Below are positions 56,571 to 64,000 of a stretch of 64,000 nt of DNA, one piece after another. Origin of the DNA: Micromonospora fulviviridis (GTDB lineage: Bacteria > Actinomycetota > Actinomycetes > Mycobacteriales > Micromonosporaceae); the NCBI RefSeq assembly GCF_014648395.1, contig NZ_BMRA01000007.1:205164-269163 (forward strand), in the 5' to 3' direction. Each line of letters opens with the position of its first letter. Within the stretch, counting starts at the first letter, position 1. The notes below the pieces were generated by a model. That model ran no database searches. It was not told the DNA's origin and worked only from the letters and a program-made list of their open reading frames with translations. Made by a program: the position numbers and the translations under genes.

Positions 56571-57323
56571 TCAGAGGTACGGGTCGAGGAGGGCGAGCAC
56601 CGCCGCCGGATCCTCGACGTGCGCGTTGTGGCCCAGCCCGGGCAGCGTGGCGACCGGTACGCCCAACTCCTTGAGCTGCGCGTCGGTCACCATCGGGTCG
56701 TGCTCACCGCGGGCCAGCAGCACCGGGACGTCGGTGGCGGCGAGCAGCGCGGCCAGCCGGGGCTCTCCCACCGCGAACGCGGCCGGGTCCATGGCCAGCC
56801 GCCAGCGGCCGTCCTCGCGGCGCAACCCCGCCTCCACCACCGGGTGGTCGGGGGCGAGCAGCCCGGCCAGCCCGGAGACCCGCAGGTAGCGGCGGGCCGC
56901 CTCGTCCCGGGTGGCGAACCAGGTCACCGGGCGGGCGGCCAACTCCTGGGCCTTCTCCAGGTCGGCCGGGGACCAGACGGCCTTGATGCCGAGCCCGACC
57001 ACCGCGTCGACCGGCGGGCGCCGCGACCGCGCGGCCAGCGCCAGCGCCACCACCCCGCCGAGCGAGTGCCCGAGCAGCACGAGCCGGTCGTGGGGGCCGA
57101 GCCGCTCGGTCACCGGGCCGAGCCCCTCGACCACCCGCCGGGCCAGGGCCTCGAAGGAGTACCCGGGCAGCGGCGGCGACCAGCCGTGCCCGGCCAGGTC
57201 GGGGACGAGCCAGCGCCCCGCCCAGTGGCGCTCCAGCAGCGGCGCCCAGGGCAGCCACACCTCACCGGTGGCACCCATGCCGTGCAGCAGCAGCAGATGG
57301 CGGGTACCCGTCTCGTCGCCCAT
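56571..57323 (-). CDS. Alpha/beta hydrolase
   Basis: A 250-residue hydrolase with the oxyanion segment LLLLHGMGATGEVWLPWAP, the nucleophile elbow LVLLGHSLGGVVALALAAR, an acid residue near GEHDPMV and the catalytic histidine in LPGLGHNAHVEDP. The substrate is unknown; esterases and lactonases share this form. The ATG at 57323 is preferred since homology begins there. It converges with the polymerase gene with seven bases between stops. Confidence 0.85.
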   Translation of the reverse strand: MGDETGTRHLLLLHGMGATGEVWLPWAPLLERHWAGRWLVPDLAGHGWSPPLPGYSFEALARRVVEGLGPVTERLGPHDRLVLLGHSLGGVVALALAARSRRPPVDAVVGLGIKAVWSPADLEKAQELAARPVTWFATRDEAARRYLRVSGLAGLLAPDHPVVEAGLRREDGRWRLAMDPAAFAVGEPRLAALLAATDVPVLLARGEHDPMVTDAQLKELGVPVATLPGLGHNAHVEDPAAVLALLDPYL

Positions 57324-57384
57324 ACGGCGCAGTGTGCCACCGGACGGACACCCGGCGCGAGAGCGGACAGCGGCGTGGACGACT

Positions 57385-57415
57385 TCGGGCACCGGCTCGG
57401 TGAGCCGGTGCCCGA
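57385..57415 (-). terminator. Hairpin terminator after the C39 peptidase gene
   Basis: A perfect 14-bp stem (57385-57398 with 57402-57415) with a three-base loop, GGT, lies 12 bases downstream of the peptidase stop on the minus strand. Confidence 0.85.
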
Positions 57416-57427
57416 CGGAAGGTGCGA

Positions 57428-58258
57428 TCAGGCGGAGTAGCCGCGGGTGGCGGCCCAGTTCGCCAGGTCGATGGTGCTCATCCAGTACGCGGGCAGCGCC
57501 GCGTTCGCCGAGTCGGCGATCCGGACGGTACGGCCGTCGTTCTTGTAGCCGACCACGGCGATGTAGTGGCCGCCCGGGAACGAGTGCCAGCCGCCGTCGG
57601 TGTCGAGGGCGTCACCGGCGATGTTGACCACCACGCCCCGGCCGTCGGTGATCGCCTTGACCACGTCCGCCTGGAGCTGGTCGATCTCCGCCGGGCTCGC
57701 CGAGCCGCCGAACATGTGGGTCCGGTACGGGTTGCCCTTGACCATCAGGTTCAGGCCCCGCGTGGTGTCCTCGGCGGAGTTGGTGCCGTTCTCGCCGGCG
57801 TTCAGCGGGGCGATCATCGCGTCCTGGGTGGTCTCGACGCCGCTCGCGCTGAGCGCGTTGCGCACCGCGGCCGGGCCGCAGTTCCAGTAGGCGGTCTGCG
57901 CCTCGTAGGTGTAGTCGAGCACCTTGGTCGACGGCGGCTTCGGCTTGGCCTTGGGGGTCGTGTCGGGGTCGGGGGCCGCCTTGGCCACCGGCTTCGCGGC
58001 CGACGGCGACGCGCTCGGCGAGGCGGAGGGCGACGGGACGGCGACCCGGGCCTCGCCCCGGCTGGCGACCTCACCGAGCCGGGAGCCCAGCTCGGCGACC
58101 GCGGCGGTGTTCTCCCGGTGGACCGGGGCGTCGTCGGTGGCGGTGACGGCGGCACCGGCGCCGCCGGCCAGCACGAGGGCCGCGGCCGAGCCGGCGACGA
58201 TCTGGTACGGGCGTTCGGTCACGAGGCGGCGGAGCTGACGCTTCAGGTGGTGCTTCAC
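57428..58258 (-). CDS. Secreted C39-like cysteine peptidase
   Basis: A 276-residue exported protein. A basic start (KRQLRRLVTERPYQ) and hydrophobic core (IVAGSAAALVLAGGAGAAVT) form a signal peptide or anchor. A Ser/Pro/Ala/Lys-rich linker of about 60 residues follows (PSPSASPSASPSAAKPVAKA). The peptidase domain has the catalytic cysteine in AYWNCGPAAVRNALSASG and histidine in FPGGHYIAVVGYKNDG. C39-like enzymes of this group are thought to act in cell-wall metabolism. The GTG at 58258 has GGAGGA five bases upstream. Expression is likely controlled by the c-di-AMP riboswitch about 225 bases upstream. Confidence 0.88.
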   Translation of the reverse strand: MKHHLKRQLRRLVTERPYQIVAGSAAALVLAGGAGAAVTATDDAPVHRENTAAVAELGSRLGEVASRGEARVAVPSPSASPSASPSAAKPVAKAAPDPDTTPKAKPKPPSTKVLDYTYEAQTAYWNCGPAAVRNALSASGVETTQDAMIAPLNAGENGTNSAEDTTRGLNLMVKGNPYRTHMFGGSASPAEIDQLQADVVKAITDGRGVVVNIAGDALDTDGGWHSFPGGHYIAVVGYKNDGRTVRIADSANAALPAYWMSTIDLANWAATRGYSA

Positions 58259-58481
58259 GGTTTCCTCCACGGGGGCGTGAGCGGCACGCGCCGGCCCGAC
58301 GCGCGGAGGAACTCACGCGCGCTGGCGGGGCGGATTGCCGCGGGACGGGAGCGCCCGGGGGGCCGGGCGGTCGGGCGGTTGCCGGGGTCGGTCGCCGTCA
58401 GGCGAGCACCGGCACCGCGATGCCGTGGAGGCGGGGGGACGACCGGGGGGTGGGCACGAGGAATGGCACTCCTTCCGTGAC
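58259..58481 (-). other. Leader between riboswitch and peptidase start
   Basis: The 223 bases after the aptamer form the rest of the 5' untranslated leader. A hairpin joining CACG with CGTG and AGGA with TCCT lies just after the aptamer and could be the switching stem. I see no further coding sequence. Confidence 0.4.
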
Positions 58482-58606
58482 CGCCGACCGGGTTAGCTGA
58501 CGGATTCGGGCGGGAAGTACGCCCTACCGCGGGCCGTGGCCCGCGGATTCACCCCGGTGTTGCAGTGGGTCCCCGGTTCGTGAGAGCACGATTAGGCGGG
58601 TCGGCG
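58482..58606 (-). promoter_or_regulatory. Cyclic di-AMP riboswitch (ydaO-yuaA type)
   Basis: On the minus strand the leader contains the conserved elements of this aptamer in order: GAACCGGGGACCCAC (58579-58565), GGGGTGAATCC, GTAGGG, CCCGAATCC and GTCAGCTAACC (58501-58491). The P1 stem can pair CGCCGACC (58606-58599) with GGTCGGCG (58489-58482), giving a closed aptamer. In other actinobacteria this riboswitch class turns off genes for wall hydrolases when c-di-AMP is high. Here the gene controlled is the C39-like peptidase. The aptamer is followed by a GGAAGGAG segment that could form part of the expression platform. Confidence 0.9.
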
Positions 58607-58648
58607 CGGCGTCGCCTCTTGCGATCGAAAACCGCTCCGGACGCGCCG

Positions 58649-58677
58649 ACACTACCGGTGGGTATGCCGGCTGCCAA
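58649..58677 (-). promoter_or_regulatory. Promoter of the riboswitch-peptidase transcript
   Basis: On the minus strand TTGGCA (58677-58672) and TAGTGT (58654-58649) are separated by exactly 17 bases. Transcription would begin near 58642, about 35 bases before the aptamer. Confidence 0.75.
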
Positions 58678-58958
58678 GCGCTCCCACCTGCTTAAACCTC
58701 GTGCACCACTACGGATATCGGAACAGTCGGTCACTCACTTCACTCAATGGGACGAGCAGTTACGGCGGCACCCGACGGCCAAAAGCGGACATCCGGTGGC
58801 GACCGGCCCGGAATTGCGGGGGTCGATCACCCCACCTGACCCCGATGACCGTTTCCGGCAGAGTGGTGACCGGGCTCACCGAATTCGGATAACAATTCGG
58901 CCGACTCGGGGCCCGTCGGGGTCGGGTCGGGCCGCCGTCGCCCTGGAATGGACGACCG
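58678..58958. other. Noncoding region upstream of the riboswitch promoter
   Basis: Two direct repeats, TCACTCA, occur at 58731-58737 and 58740-58746, about 55-70 bases upstream of the -35 box, and could bind an activator. A 14-base sequence at 58777-58790 recurs at 42755-42768. AATTCGG occurs twice, 12 bases apart, near 58882. No gene was recognised. The stretch is relatively rich in A and T for this genome. Confidence 0.4.
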
Positions 58959-59732
58959 TCAGCCGACCCGGGCGGGGCGCCACCGCGCACCGGACACGGC
59001 GGCCGGGATCCGCACCGTCGCGTCGTCCCGCCCCTCCACCGGTGCCGCAGCGTCGGCGGGGCGGAGCGCGGCGGTCGCCGCGTACGCCTCCGCGGCCAGG
59101 GTCCGGGCCGCCTCGGCGGCCAGCTCGGCGTCCCGCCAGGCCCGCCGCTCCCGCTCGGCGGCCGCCGCCCAGCCGGCCCGGCGGCCCTCGCGTACCGCCC
59201 GGGCCAGGACGATCTCCTGCTCGGCAGGGTGCCGGCGCGGGTCCCACCCGTTGCGGTGGGCCAGCACGTCGGCGAGTTGCCGGGCGCTCAGGTCGCCCCG
59301 CCAGTGCGCGGCCATCGCGGCGTGGTGCAGCCAGCGCTCACGGGCCGCGTACTCGGCCGGTGTGCGCGGGGTGTGCGGGGCGGGCAGCGCGGCGGCGCCG
59401 GCGAAGCGGCTGGCGGCCGCCTCGGCCTCGTCGTACGCCCGCCAGGCCCGGTCCGCCTCGTCGTGGGCGGTCAGCCACTGCTCCCGCCGCCGCCGGGCGG
59501 TCTGCGCAGCCCCGGCGGCGGCCACCGCCACCTCGTCGGCGTAGCGGCGCAGGTCGGCCCGGCGGGCGGCCTCCTCGGCGACCGGGTCGGGGGCCGGATC
59601 GGTCCCGTCGTCCCGCTCCGGGCGGGCGACCAGCACGGCGAGCAGACCAAGGGCGAGCAGGAGCAGGGCCGACCAGATCGCGGCGGCCTCGGGGACCTCG
59701 GTCAGGAAGCGGTAGAGAACGGTCTGCGGCAT
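58959..59732 (-). CDS. Membrane-anchored Ala/Arg-rich protein of unknown function
   Basis: A 257-residue protein with one hydrophobic helix near the N-terminus (AAAIWSALLLLALGLLAVLV, about residues 15-34). The rest is soluble, helical and very rich in Ala, Arg and Glu, consistent with coiled coil (ADEVAVAAAGAAQTARRRRE). It also contains AHRNGWDPRRHPAEQEIVLA. GAGGTG eight bases before the ATG at 59732 supports the start. I do not recognise the family. It could be an envelope-anchored scaffold, but nothing more can be said. Confidence 0.72.
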   Translation of the reverse strand: MPQTVLYRFLTEVPEAAAIWSALLLLALGLLAVLVARPERDDGTDPAPDPVAEEAARRADLRRYADEVAVAAAGAAQTARRRREQWLTAHDEADRAWRAYDEAEAAASRFAGAAALPAPHTPRTPAEYAARERWLHHAAMAAHWRGDLSARQLADVLAHRNGWDPRRHPAEQEIVLARAVREGRRAGWAAAAERERRAWRDAELAAEAARTLAAEAYAATAALRPADAAAPVEGRDDATVRIPAAVSGARWRPARVG

Positions 59733-59891
59733 GGTCGGCACCTCACGGGAGAGAACGTGGCGGAGAGGTGTCCGCACGGGCCGTGGGAGCGGCGGCGTGC
59801 ACCGGGAACGGGTGCCGGGGCCGCCGACGGGCGGGTGCGGGGGTGAGGTTCGGTGCGTGCGGCGGGCGCGGGCCGGCGGCCCACGGGCGGG
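59733..59891. other. Short gap between two envelope protein genes
   Basis: Nothing beyond the ribosome site of the following gene was seen in these 159 bases. Confidence 0.3.
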
Positions 59892-60389
59892 TCAGCGGCC
59901 GGGCGGGGCCCGGGAGCCGACGGTCGCGGGAACCAGCCCGGCCAGCACGAGAGGCCGGTCAGCCGGGCGGGCCACGGCCCGGGACGCGGCCACCGGCTCG
60001 GACCGGTCGGCGGGTACGGCCTGCCGGTCGACGCCCGCCCCGCCGTCGAGATCCCGCCCGGCGACGGCGGCGGTCCGGGCGGCTGTGCCCCGCGGGTCCC
60101 AGCCGGTGACGGCGGCGGTCCGCCCGGCTGCGTCCGGGAAGTGCCGGCCGGTGACGGTGGCGGTCCAGCCGGCTCCGTCCCTGAGGTGCTGCGCGGCGGC
60201 GCCTGGCTGGAGGGTCGGGCCCCCGACCGGGGCCACCGCGGAGGAGGCCGCCGGTGCGGCCGCGGCACCACCGACCGGCAGGGCCGCCGCGCCGAACGAG
60301 CAGGCGGCGAGCACGGCCAGGCTGGCCAGTGTGCGGGCGATCCAGCGCGCCACCCACCACACGGGACAGGTGAGCGCGATCGGCAGCAC
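59892..60389 (-). CDS. Possible small secreted protein with internal repeats
   Basis: A 165-residue frame starting MLPIALTCPVWWVARWIART, with a hydrophobic signal-like segment LASLAVLAACSFGAAALP and a following Ala/Gly/Pro stretch. It carries three imperfect repeats of about 14 residues (WTATVTGRHFPDAAG, RTAAVTGWDPRGTAA and RTAAVAGRDLDGGAG). TAGGTT lies six bases before the GTG, the same arrangement as upstream of glgE, which supports a leaderless start. The opposite strand also has an open frame here, so this remains uncertain. No family was recognised. Confidence 0.5.
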   Translation of the reverse strand: MLPIALTCPVWWVARWIARTLASLAVLAACSFGAAALPVGGAAAAPAASSAVAPVGGPTLQPGAAAQHLRDGAGWTATVTGRHFPDAAGRTAAVTGWDPRGTAARTAAVAGRDLDGGAGVDRQAVPADRSEPVAASRAVARPADRPLVLAGLVPATVGSRAPPGR

Positions 60390-60395
60390 GGGTAC

Positions 60396-60401
60396 AACCT
60401 A
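60396..60401 (-). promoter_or_regulatory. Putative -10 box of the small secreted protein gene
   Basis: TAGGTT read on the minus strand is followed by six bases and GTG at 60389. The remaining 150 bases up to the acyltransferase stop show nothing else. Confidence 0.4.
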
Positions 60402-60553
60402 CCGCCGGTTCCGCCACATCGCACCGCCGCCGGGCGTGTCGCGCCACCCGTTCGTCAAACACCGTCCAGCATGGACAGCTGACCGGCGAGGGGCGGCGGG
60501 CTACCGTTGCCGGGATCCGCCGGAGCGGGCTACGCCGGCAGGCCGCGCACGGC

Positions 60554-61756
60554 TCAGCGCGGGTCGCGCCGCCCGGCGTACTCGACGGACCTGGCCGAAG
60601 TGGCGGGTGCCGCGACCGGCCCGGCGGGGGCCGGCCGCGGGGCGGGCACGGACGGCGCCGGCGCGGCGGTGGCCGCCGCCGGACGGGCACGGCGGGGCGG
60701 CCCGAGACGGCGCATCATGGGCATCTCCACCCAGTGGTGCAGGGCCGCGGCGAGCAGCAGGTTGAGCAGGAGGAGACCGAGCACCGCGAGCGGGCCCCAC
60801 CACCCGCGCAGCCCCGTGCCCCAGTCCCCGGTGAGCCGCAGCACGGTCATCATGACCAGCACGTGCACCAGATAGAAGGCGAACGAGACCTCGCCGAGCC
60901 AGACCATCGCGCGGGACCGCCACGGCGTGCGCCGGCCCCGGACGTCGGCGTCCGCGGCGGCGGTGATGACGAGCAGGTAGGCCACCGCGAGCAGGGCCGC
61001 CCAGAACTCGGCGCGGATCCACTGCGCGGCCACCACCCAGGTGGCCACGAACAGCACGCTGGCGGCGGCCAGGTTCGGCCCCCGCCAGCGGCCCCGGCGC
61101 AGCAGTTCCGCGGCGGCCGCTCCCATCCAGAACTCGACGGACCGGGTGACCGGGAAGATCTGGGTGAACCACCAGCGGCTCTCCTCAGGCACCAGGAGCT
61201 GGGCGGGCCAGAGGGCCAGGATGAGCAGCGGCACGGCAACCACCACCGCCCACAGGACGCCGGCGCGGGCCCGGCGCAGCCACGGCAGCACCAGCGGCAG
61301 GCACAGGTAGAAGGCCAACTCGCAGGAGAGCGACCAGCTCACGTCGTTGACGCTGTAGAAGTAGCCGTCGAGGGGGATCCACGCCTGCACCAGCAGGAGG
61401 TTCCCGATCGCGGCCCACGGCGCGACCGGGTCGGCGAACCAGAACGCGACGGCCAACGCCACCGCGAAGGTCACCAGGTGGTTCGGGTAGATCTTGGCAA
61501 GCCGGCGACGGAGAAAGGTGTGCCGCGGCTCGCCGTCCCGGTACGACCACACCAGCACGAATCCGCTGAGGATGAAGAAGAACTCCACCCCGGACAGGCC
61601 GAGGGCGAACGCCCGGCCCAGCGCCGCCCCGACGCCGGGCTCCGCGACGATCCGCATCGTGCCGACGTGGAAGGCGAACACCAGCAGGGCGGCGATCCAG
61701 CGCAGCCCGGTGAGCGACGGCAGCCGGGTGGCGGGGGTGGCCGGGGCGCTTGTCAC
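60554..61756 (-). CDS. Acyltransferase family 3 (OafA/NodX-like)
   Basis: A 400-residue polytopic protein with about ten helices. It begins RLPSLTGLRWIAALLVFAFH, whose histidine is the catalytic residue of the family, then GLSGVEFFFILSGFVLVWSY and RRLAKIYPNHLVTF, the classic acyltransferase-3 signatures. It would move acetyl or another acyl group across or along the membrane to modify a surface glycan. The last 45 residues are a Pro/Ala/Arg-rich tail. The GTG at 61756 lies seven bases after a TAGGGT box without ribosome site, indicating a leaderless message. Its target is unknown. Confidence 0.9.
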   Translation of the reverse strand: MTSAPATPATRLPSLTGLRWIAALLVFAFHVGTMRIVAEPGVGAALGRAFALGLSGVEFFFILSGFVLVWSYRDGEPRHTFLRRRLAKIYPNHLVTFAVALAVAFWFADPVAPWAAIGNLLLVQAWIPLDGYFYSVNDVSWSLSCELAFYLCLPLVLPWLRRARAGVLWAVVVAVPLLILALWPAQLLVPEESRWWFTQIFPVTRSVEFWMGAAAAELLRRGRWRGPNLAAASVLFVATWVVAAQWIRAEFWAALLAVAYLLVITAAADADVRGRRTPWRSRAMVWLGEVSFAFYLVHVLVMMTVLRLTGDWGTGLRGWWGPLAVLGLLLLNLLLAAALHHWVEMPMMRRLGPPRRARPAAATAAPAPSVPAPRPAPAGPVAAPATSARSVEYAGRRDPR

Positions 61757-61763
61757 CCGGGGC

Positions 61764-61769
61764 ACCCTA
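61764..61769 (-). promoter_or_regulatory. Putative -10 box of the acyltransferase gene
   Basis: TAGGGT read on the minus strand is seven bases before the GTG at 61756. Confidence 0.5.
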
Positions 61770-61839
61770 CCCGGTGGTAATCGGGGTCGCCGCCGGACGG
61801 CGACCGCGCCGATGCTCGTACGCCTGTTCGACAGCAGGG

Positions 61840-61845
61840 TAGGAT
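61840..61845 (+). promoter_or_regulatory. Putative -10 box of the alkB-like gene
   Basis: TAGGAT is followed by seven bases and the GTG at 61853. The divergent gene on the other side of this 96-bp region has the same arrangement. Confidence 0.5.
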
Positions 61846-61852
61846 CGGCGGC

Positions 61853-62479
61853 GTGTACCAGCCCTCGATGCTCGACCTCGCCGAGCAGGGCCCTTCCCTG
61901 GGCCCGCTGGCCGGGCGGCTGCGCCGGCACGAGCTGAGCCGGGGCGCCTGGGTCGACCACCTGCCCGGCTGGGTGGCGGGCTCCGACGCGGTACTCGACA
62001 CACTCCTGCACGAGGTGCCGTGGCGGGCCGAGCGCCGCACCATGTACGACGCCGAGGTCGCCGTTCCCCGCCTGCTCTGCTGGTACGGCGCCGGCCGGCC
62101 GCTGCCCCACCCGGTGCTCGCCGCGGCGCGCGACACGCTCACCCGGCACTACGCGGCCGAACTGGGCGAGCCCTTCGTCACGGCCGGCATGTGCCTCTAC
62201 CGCGACGGCCGGGACAGCGTGGCCTGGCACGGCGACACCCAGGGCCGCTCCGCGCACACCGACACCATGGTGGCCATCGTCTCGTTCGGCTCGCCCCGGC
62301 CGCTGCTGCTGCGCCCCCGGGGCGGCGGCGGGACCAGCCTGCGCTTCCCGCTCGGGCACGGCGACCTGGTGGTGATGGGCGGGTCCTGCCAGCGCACCTG
62401 GGAGCACGCGATCCCGAAGACCGCCCGGCCGGTCGGCCCCCGGGTCAGCGTCCAGTTCCGGCCCGCCGGGGTGGCCTGA
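61853..62479 (+). CDS. alkB: AlkB-like 2-oxoglutarate/Fe(II)-dependent dioxygenase
   Basis: A 208-residue enzyme with the iron-binding HxD in SVAWHGDTQGRSAH, the distal histidine in QRTWEHAIPKTARP and the 2-oxoglutarate-binding arginines in GPRVSVQFRPAGV. VPRLLCWYGAGRPLPHPVLA before these is typical for actinobacterial AlkB proteins. It should repair alkylated bases in DNA or RNA by oxidative demethylation. The GTG start is set by the leaderless arrangement and the family start MYQPSMLDLAEQGPS. It has no functional link to the surface genes. Confidence 0.9.
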   Translation: MYQPSMLDLAEQGPSLGPLAGRLRRHELSRGAWVDHLPGWVAGSDAVLDTLLHEVPWRAERRTMYDAEVAVPRLLCWYGAGRPLPHPVLAAARDTLTRHYAAELGEPFVTAGMCLYRDGRDSVAWHGDTQGRSAHTDTMVAIVSFGSPRPLLLRPRGGGGTSLRFPLGHGDLVVMGGSCQRTWEHAIPKTARPVGPRVSVQFRPAGVA

Positions 62480-62574
62480 CGCGGAGGTGGCCACGGGCCC
62501 CGGCCGGCGCCGTGCTAGAAACAACTCTCAGGGTCGATCACGCCCCCGTCACCTGACGACGCGAAGGGCGGCCC

Positions 62575-63912
62575 ATGACCCAGTCCCCCACCACCCGCTG
62601 GTCCCCCTGGACCCTGCACGGTGACGGACGTTCCGTCCGCCCCGGCGACGTGGTCCACCCCGACGAGCGGCTCTCCTGGCCGCGTACGGTCGGCGTCGGC
62701 GTGCAGCACGTCGTCGCCATGTTCGGCGCCACCTTCACGGTGCCGCTGATCACCGGCTTCCCGCCGGCCACCACCCTCTTCTTCTCCGGGCTGGGCACGC
62801 TGCTCTTCCTGCTGATCACCGGCAACCGGCTGCCGTCGTACCTGGGGTCGTCCTTCGCCTTCATCGCCCCGGTGCTGGCCGCGAAGACCGACGGCGGGAT
62901 CGGCGCCGCGCTCGGCGGCATCGTGGTGGCCGGCGCGGCGCTGGCGCTGGTCGGCGTGGTGGTGCAACTGGCCGGGGCGCGCTGGATCGACGCCCTGATG
63001 CCGCCGGTGGTGACCGGCTCGATCGTGGCCCTGATCGGGCTCAACCTCGCCCCGGTGGCCTGGGACGGCGGCGGCAGCGGCACCGGGTTCAAGGCGCAGC
63101 CGCTGATCGCCGTGATCACCCTGGTCGCGATCCTGGTCACCACGGTGCTCTTCCGCGGCTTCCTGGCCCGGCTGTCGATCCTGCTCGGCGTGGTGGTCGG
63201 CTGGGTGCTGGCCGCGCTGCTCGGCCGGCTCGACCCGACGGCGGTCACCACGCTGAAGGAGGCCGCCTGGGTGGGCCTGCCGCAGTTCCACGCGCCGACC
63301 TTCGGCCTGCGCGCCGTGGTGCTGGTCATCCCGGTGATCCTGGTGCTGATCGCGGAGAACGCCGGGCACGTCAAGGCGGTCGCCGCGATGACCGGGCGGA
63401 ACCTGGACCGGGACATGGGTCGGGCGTTCCTCGGCGACGGCGTGGCCACCGTGCTGGCCGGCGCCGGCGGCGGCTCCGGCACCACCACGTACGCGGAGAA
63501 CATCGGCGTGATGGCGGCGACGCGGGTCTACTCGACCGCCGCGTACTGGGTGGCCGGGTTCGCGGCGGTGCTGCTCGGGCTCTGCCCGAAGTTCGGCGCG
63601 CTGATCCTCACCGTGCCGGCCGGCGTGCTGGGCGGCGCCACCACCGCCCTGTACGGCCTGATCGCCATCCTGGGCGCCCGGATCTGGATCGAGAACCGGG
63701 TCGACTTCCACGACCCGGTCAACCTGATGACCGCCGCGGTCGCCGTGATCGTCGGCGCCGCCAACTACACCCTGACCGCCGGCGACCTCTCGTTCAACGG
63801 CATCGCCCTGGGCACCGCCGCCGCCCTGGTCGTCCACCACGGCATGCGCCTCATCGCCCACCTCCGCGGCACCACCCCGACCTCCCGCCGCGGCCCCGAA
63901 CCCGAACTCTGA
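62575..63912 (+). CDS. uraA: NCS2 family nucleobase (uracil) permease
   Basis: A 445-residue transporter with about fourteen helices. GVGVQHVVAMFGATFTVPLI in helix 1, SYLGSSFAFIAPVLAAK in helix 3 and LIAENAGHVKAVAAMTGRNL are UraA-type motifs. The proton-coupled uptake of uracil is the expected role. GGSGTTTYAENIGVMAATRV is the second substrate-binding motif. AAGGGCGG six bases before the ATG gives the start. The 95 bases before it hold no obvious promoter boxes. Other nucleobases such as xanthine are less likely on these motifs. Confidence 0.92.
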   Translation: MTQSPTTRWSPWTLHGDGRSVRPGDVVHPDERLSWPRTVGVGVQHVVAMFGATFTVPLITGFPPATTLFFSGLGTLLFLLITGNRLPSYLGSSFAFIAPVLAAKTDGGIGAALGGIVVAGAALALVGVVVQLAGARWIDALMPPVVTGSIVALIGLNLAPVAWDGGGSGTGFKAQPLIAVITLVAILVTTVLFRGFLARLSILLGVVVGWVLAALLGRLDPTAVTTLKEAAWVGLPQFHAPTFGLRAVVLVIPVILVLIAENAGHVKAVAAMTGRNLDRDMGRAFLGDGVATVLAGAGGGSGTTTYAENIGVMAATRVYSTAAYWVAGFAAVLLGLCPKFGALILTVPAGVLGGATTALYGLIAILGARIWIENRVDFHDPVNLMTAAVAVIVGAANYTLTAGDLSFNGIALGTAAALVVHHGMRLIAHLRGTTPTSRRGPEPEL

Positions 63913-63958
63913 CCCCGCACCGCACCGCACCGCACCGCGGCGCCGCGCCGCGCCGCGC
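63913..63958. repeat. Simple CGCAC and CGCGC repeats after the permease gene
   Basis: Five-base units (CGCAC) are repeated four times and then merge into CGCGC units. This simple-sequence run separates the permease stop from the dyad element at 63960. Confidence 0.6.
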
Positions 63959-63959
63959 C

Positions 63960-63980
63960 GTCGATCATGAGGTTGGCGGC
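63960..63980. repeat. Second copy of the GATCATGAGGTTGGCGGC element (left arm only)
   Basis: CGATCATGAGGTTGGCGGC at 63962-63980 is identical to the left arm of the dyad at 22385-22403. The right arm, if any, would lie beyond the window edge. Like the first copy it stands just downstream of a gene. Confidence 0.65.
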
Positions 63981-64000
63981 GCGGAAGCGCGCGTCGCAGG

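Noticed and set aside
58881..58900. GGATAACAATTC, identical to part of the E. coli lac operator
   Set aside because: Only about 12 bases match and the symmetric half is missing. There is no lac-type gene near it and nothing suggests vector sequence, so it is taken as chance.

Overview
The base composition (strongly GC-rich, codon third positions almost all G or C), the frequent GTG starts and the gene families point to an actinobacterium. An actinobacterial glycogen locus, an actinobacterial type c-di-AMP riboswitch and recurrent GATC-containing intergenic dyads make a Micromonosporaceae member (Micromonospora-like) the most likely source. That taxon is an inference, not something read from a marker gene. 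I saw no rRNA, tRNA, CRISPR array, transposase or phage gene. Almost the whole window is devoted to cell-surface and storage carbohydrates.

Left block (1-11,754). A cut DegT/DnrJ aminotransferase end is followed by a right-to-left operon: a 23-codon leader ORF, a Wzy/ligase-like membrane protein, a Wzx-type flippase, two glycosyltransferases, CapE, CapF and a WbuB-type glycosyltransferase. CapG, which completes the UDP-N-acetyl-L-fucosamine pathway, lies about 7 kb away beyond an NAD kinase. This looks like a Wzx/Wzy-type polysaccharide containing L-FucNAc. Glycogen block (11,885-20,327): a pgm-glgC operon diverges from glgM-glgE-glgB, a complete route from glucose-6-phosphate to branched alpha-glucan through maltose-1-phosphate.

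Middle block (20,328-32,231). This holds a secreted, very repetitive Gly/Ala/Gln protein, an App1-type phosphatase, a GT-C membrane protein, YaaA, a TAXI lipoprotein facing a two-component system, a PIG-V-like mannosyltransferase homologue and small unknown genes.

Right polysaccharide block (32,383-56,563). Enzymes for a UDP-2,3-diacetamido sugar or its uronic acid are scattered here: a WbpD-like acetyltransferase, a UDP-sugar 6-dehydrogenase, a Gfo/Idh/MocA 3-dehydrogenase and a DegT aminotransferase. They are mixed with at least five glycosyltransferases and two GT-C membrane proteins. A TetR regulator diverges from a teichoic-acid-type module: TagG/TagH-like ABC exporter, a fused cytidylyltransferase/reductase of the Bcs1 (CDP-ribitol) type and a TagF/TarL-like polymerase. 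A second TagF-like protein lies at 32,984-34,804, and both carry an unusual polytopic membrane N-terminus.

Right end (56,571-64,000). An alpha/beta hydrolase is followed by a secreted C39-type peptidase preceded by a clear c-di-AMP (ydaO) riboswitch and promoter. Then come two unknown envelope proteins, an acyltransferase-3, an AlkB homologue and an NCS2 nucleobase permease. Strong hairpin terminators separate most convergent units. Many genes appear to be leaderless, with a TANNNT box 6-8 bases before the start codon.
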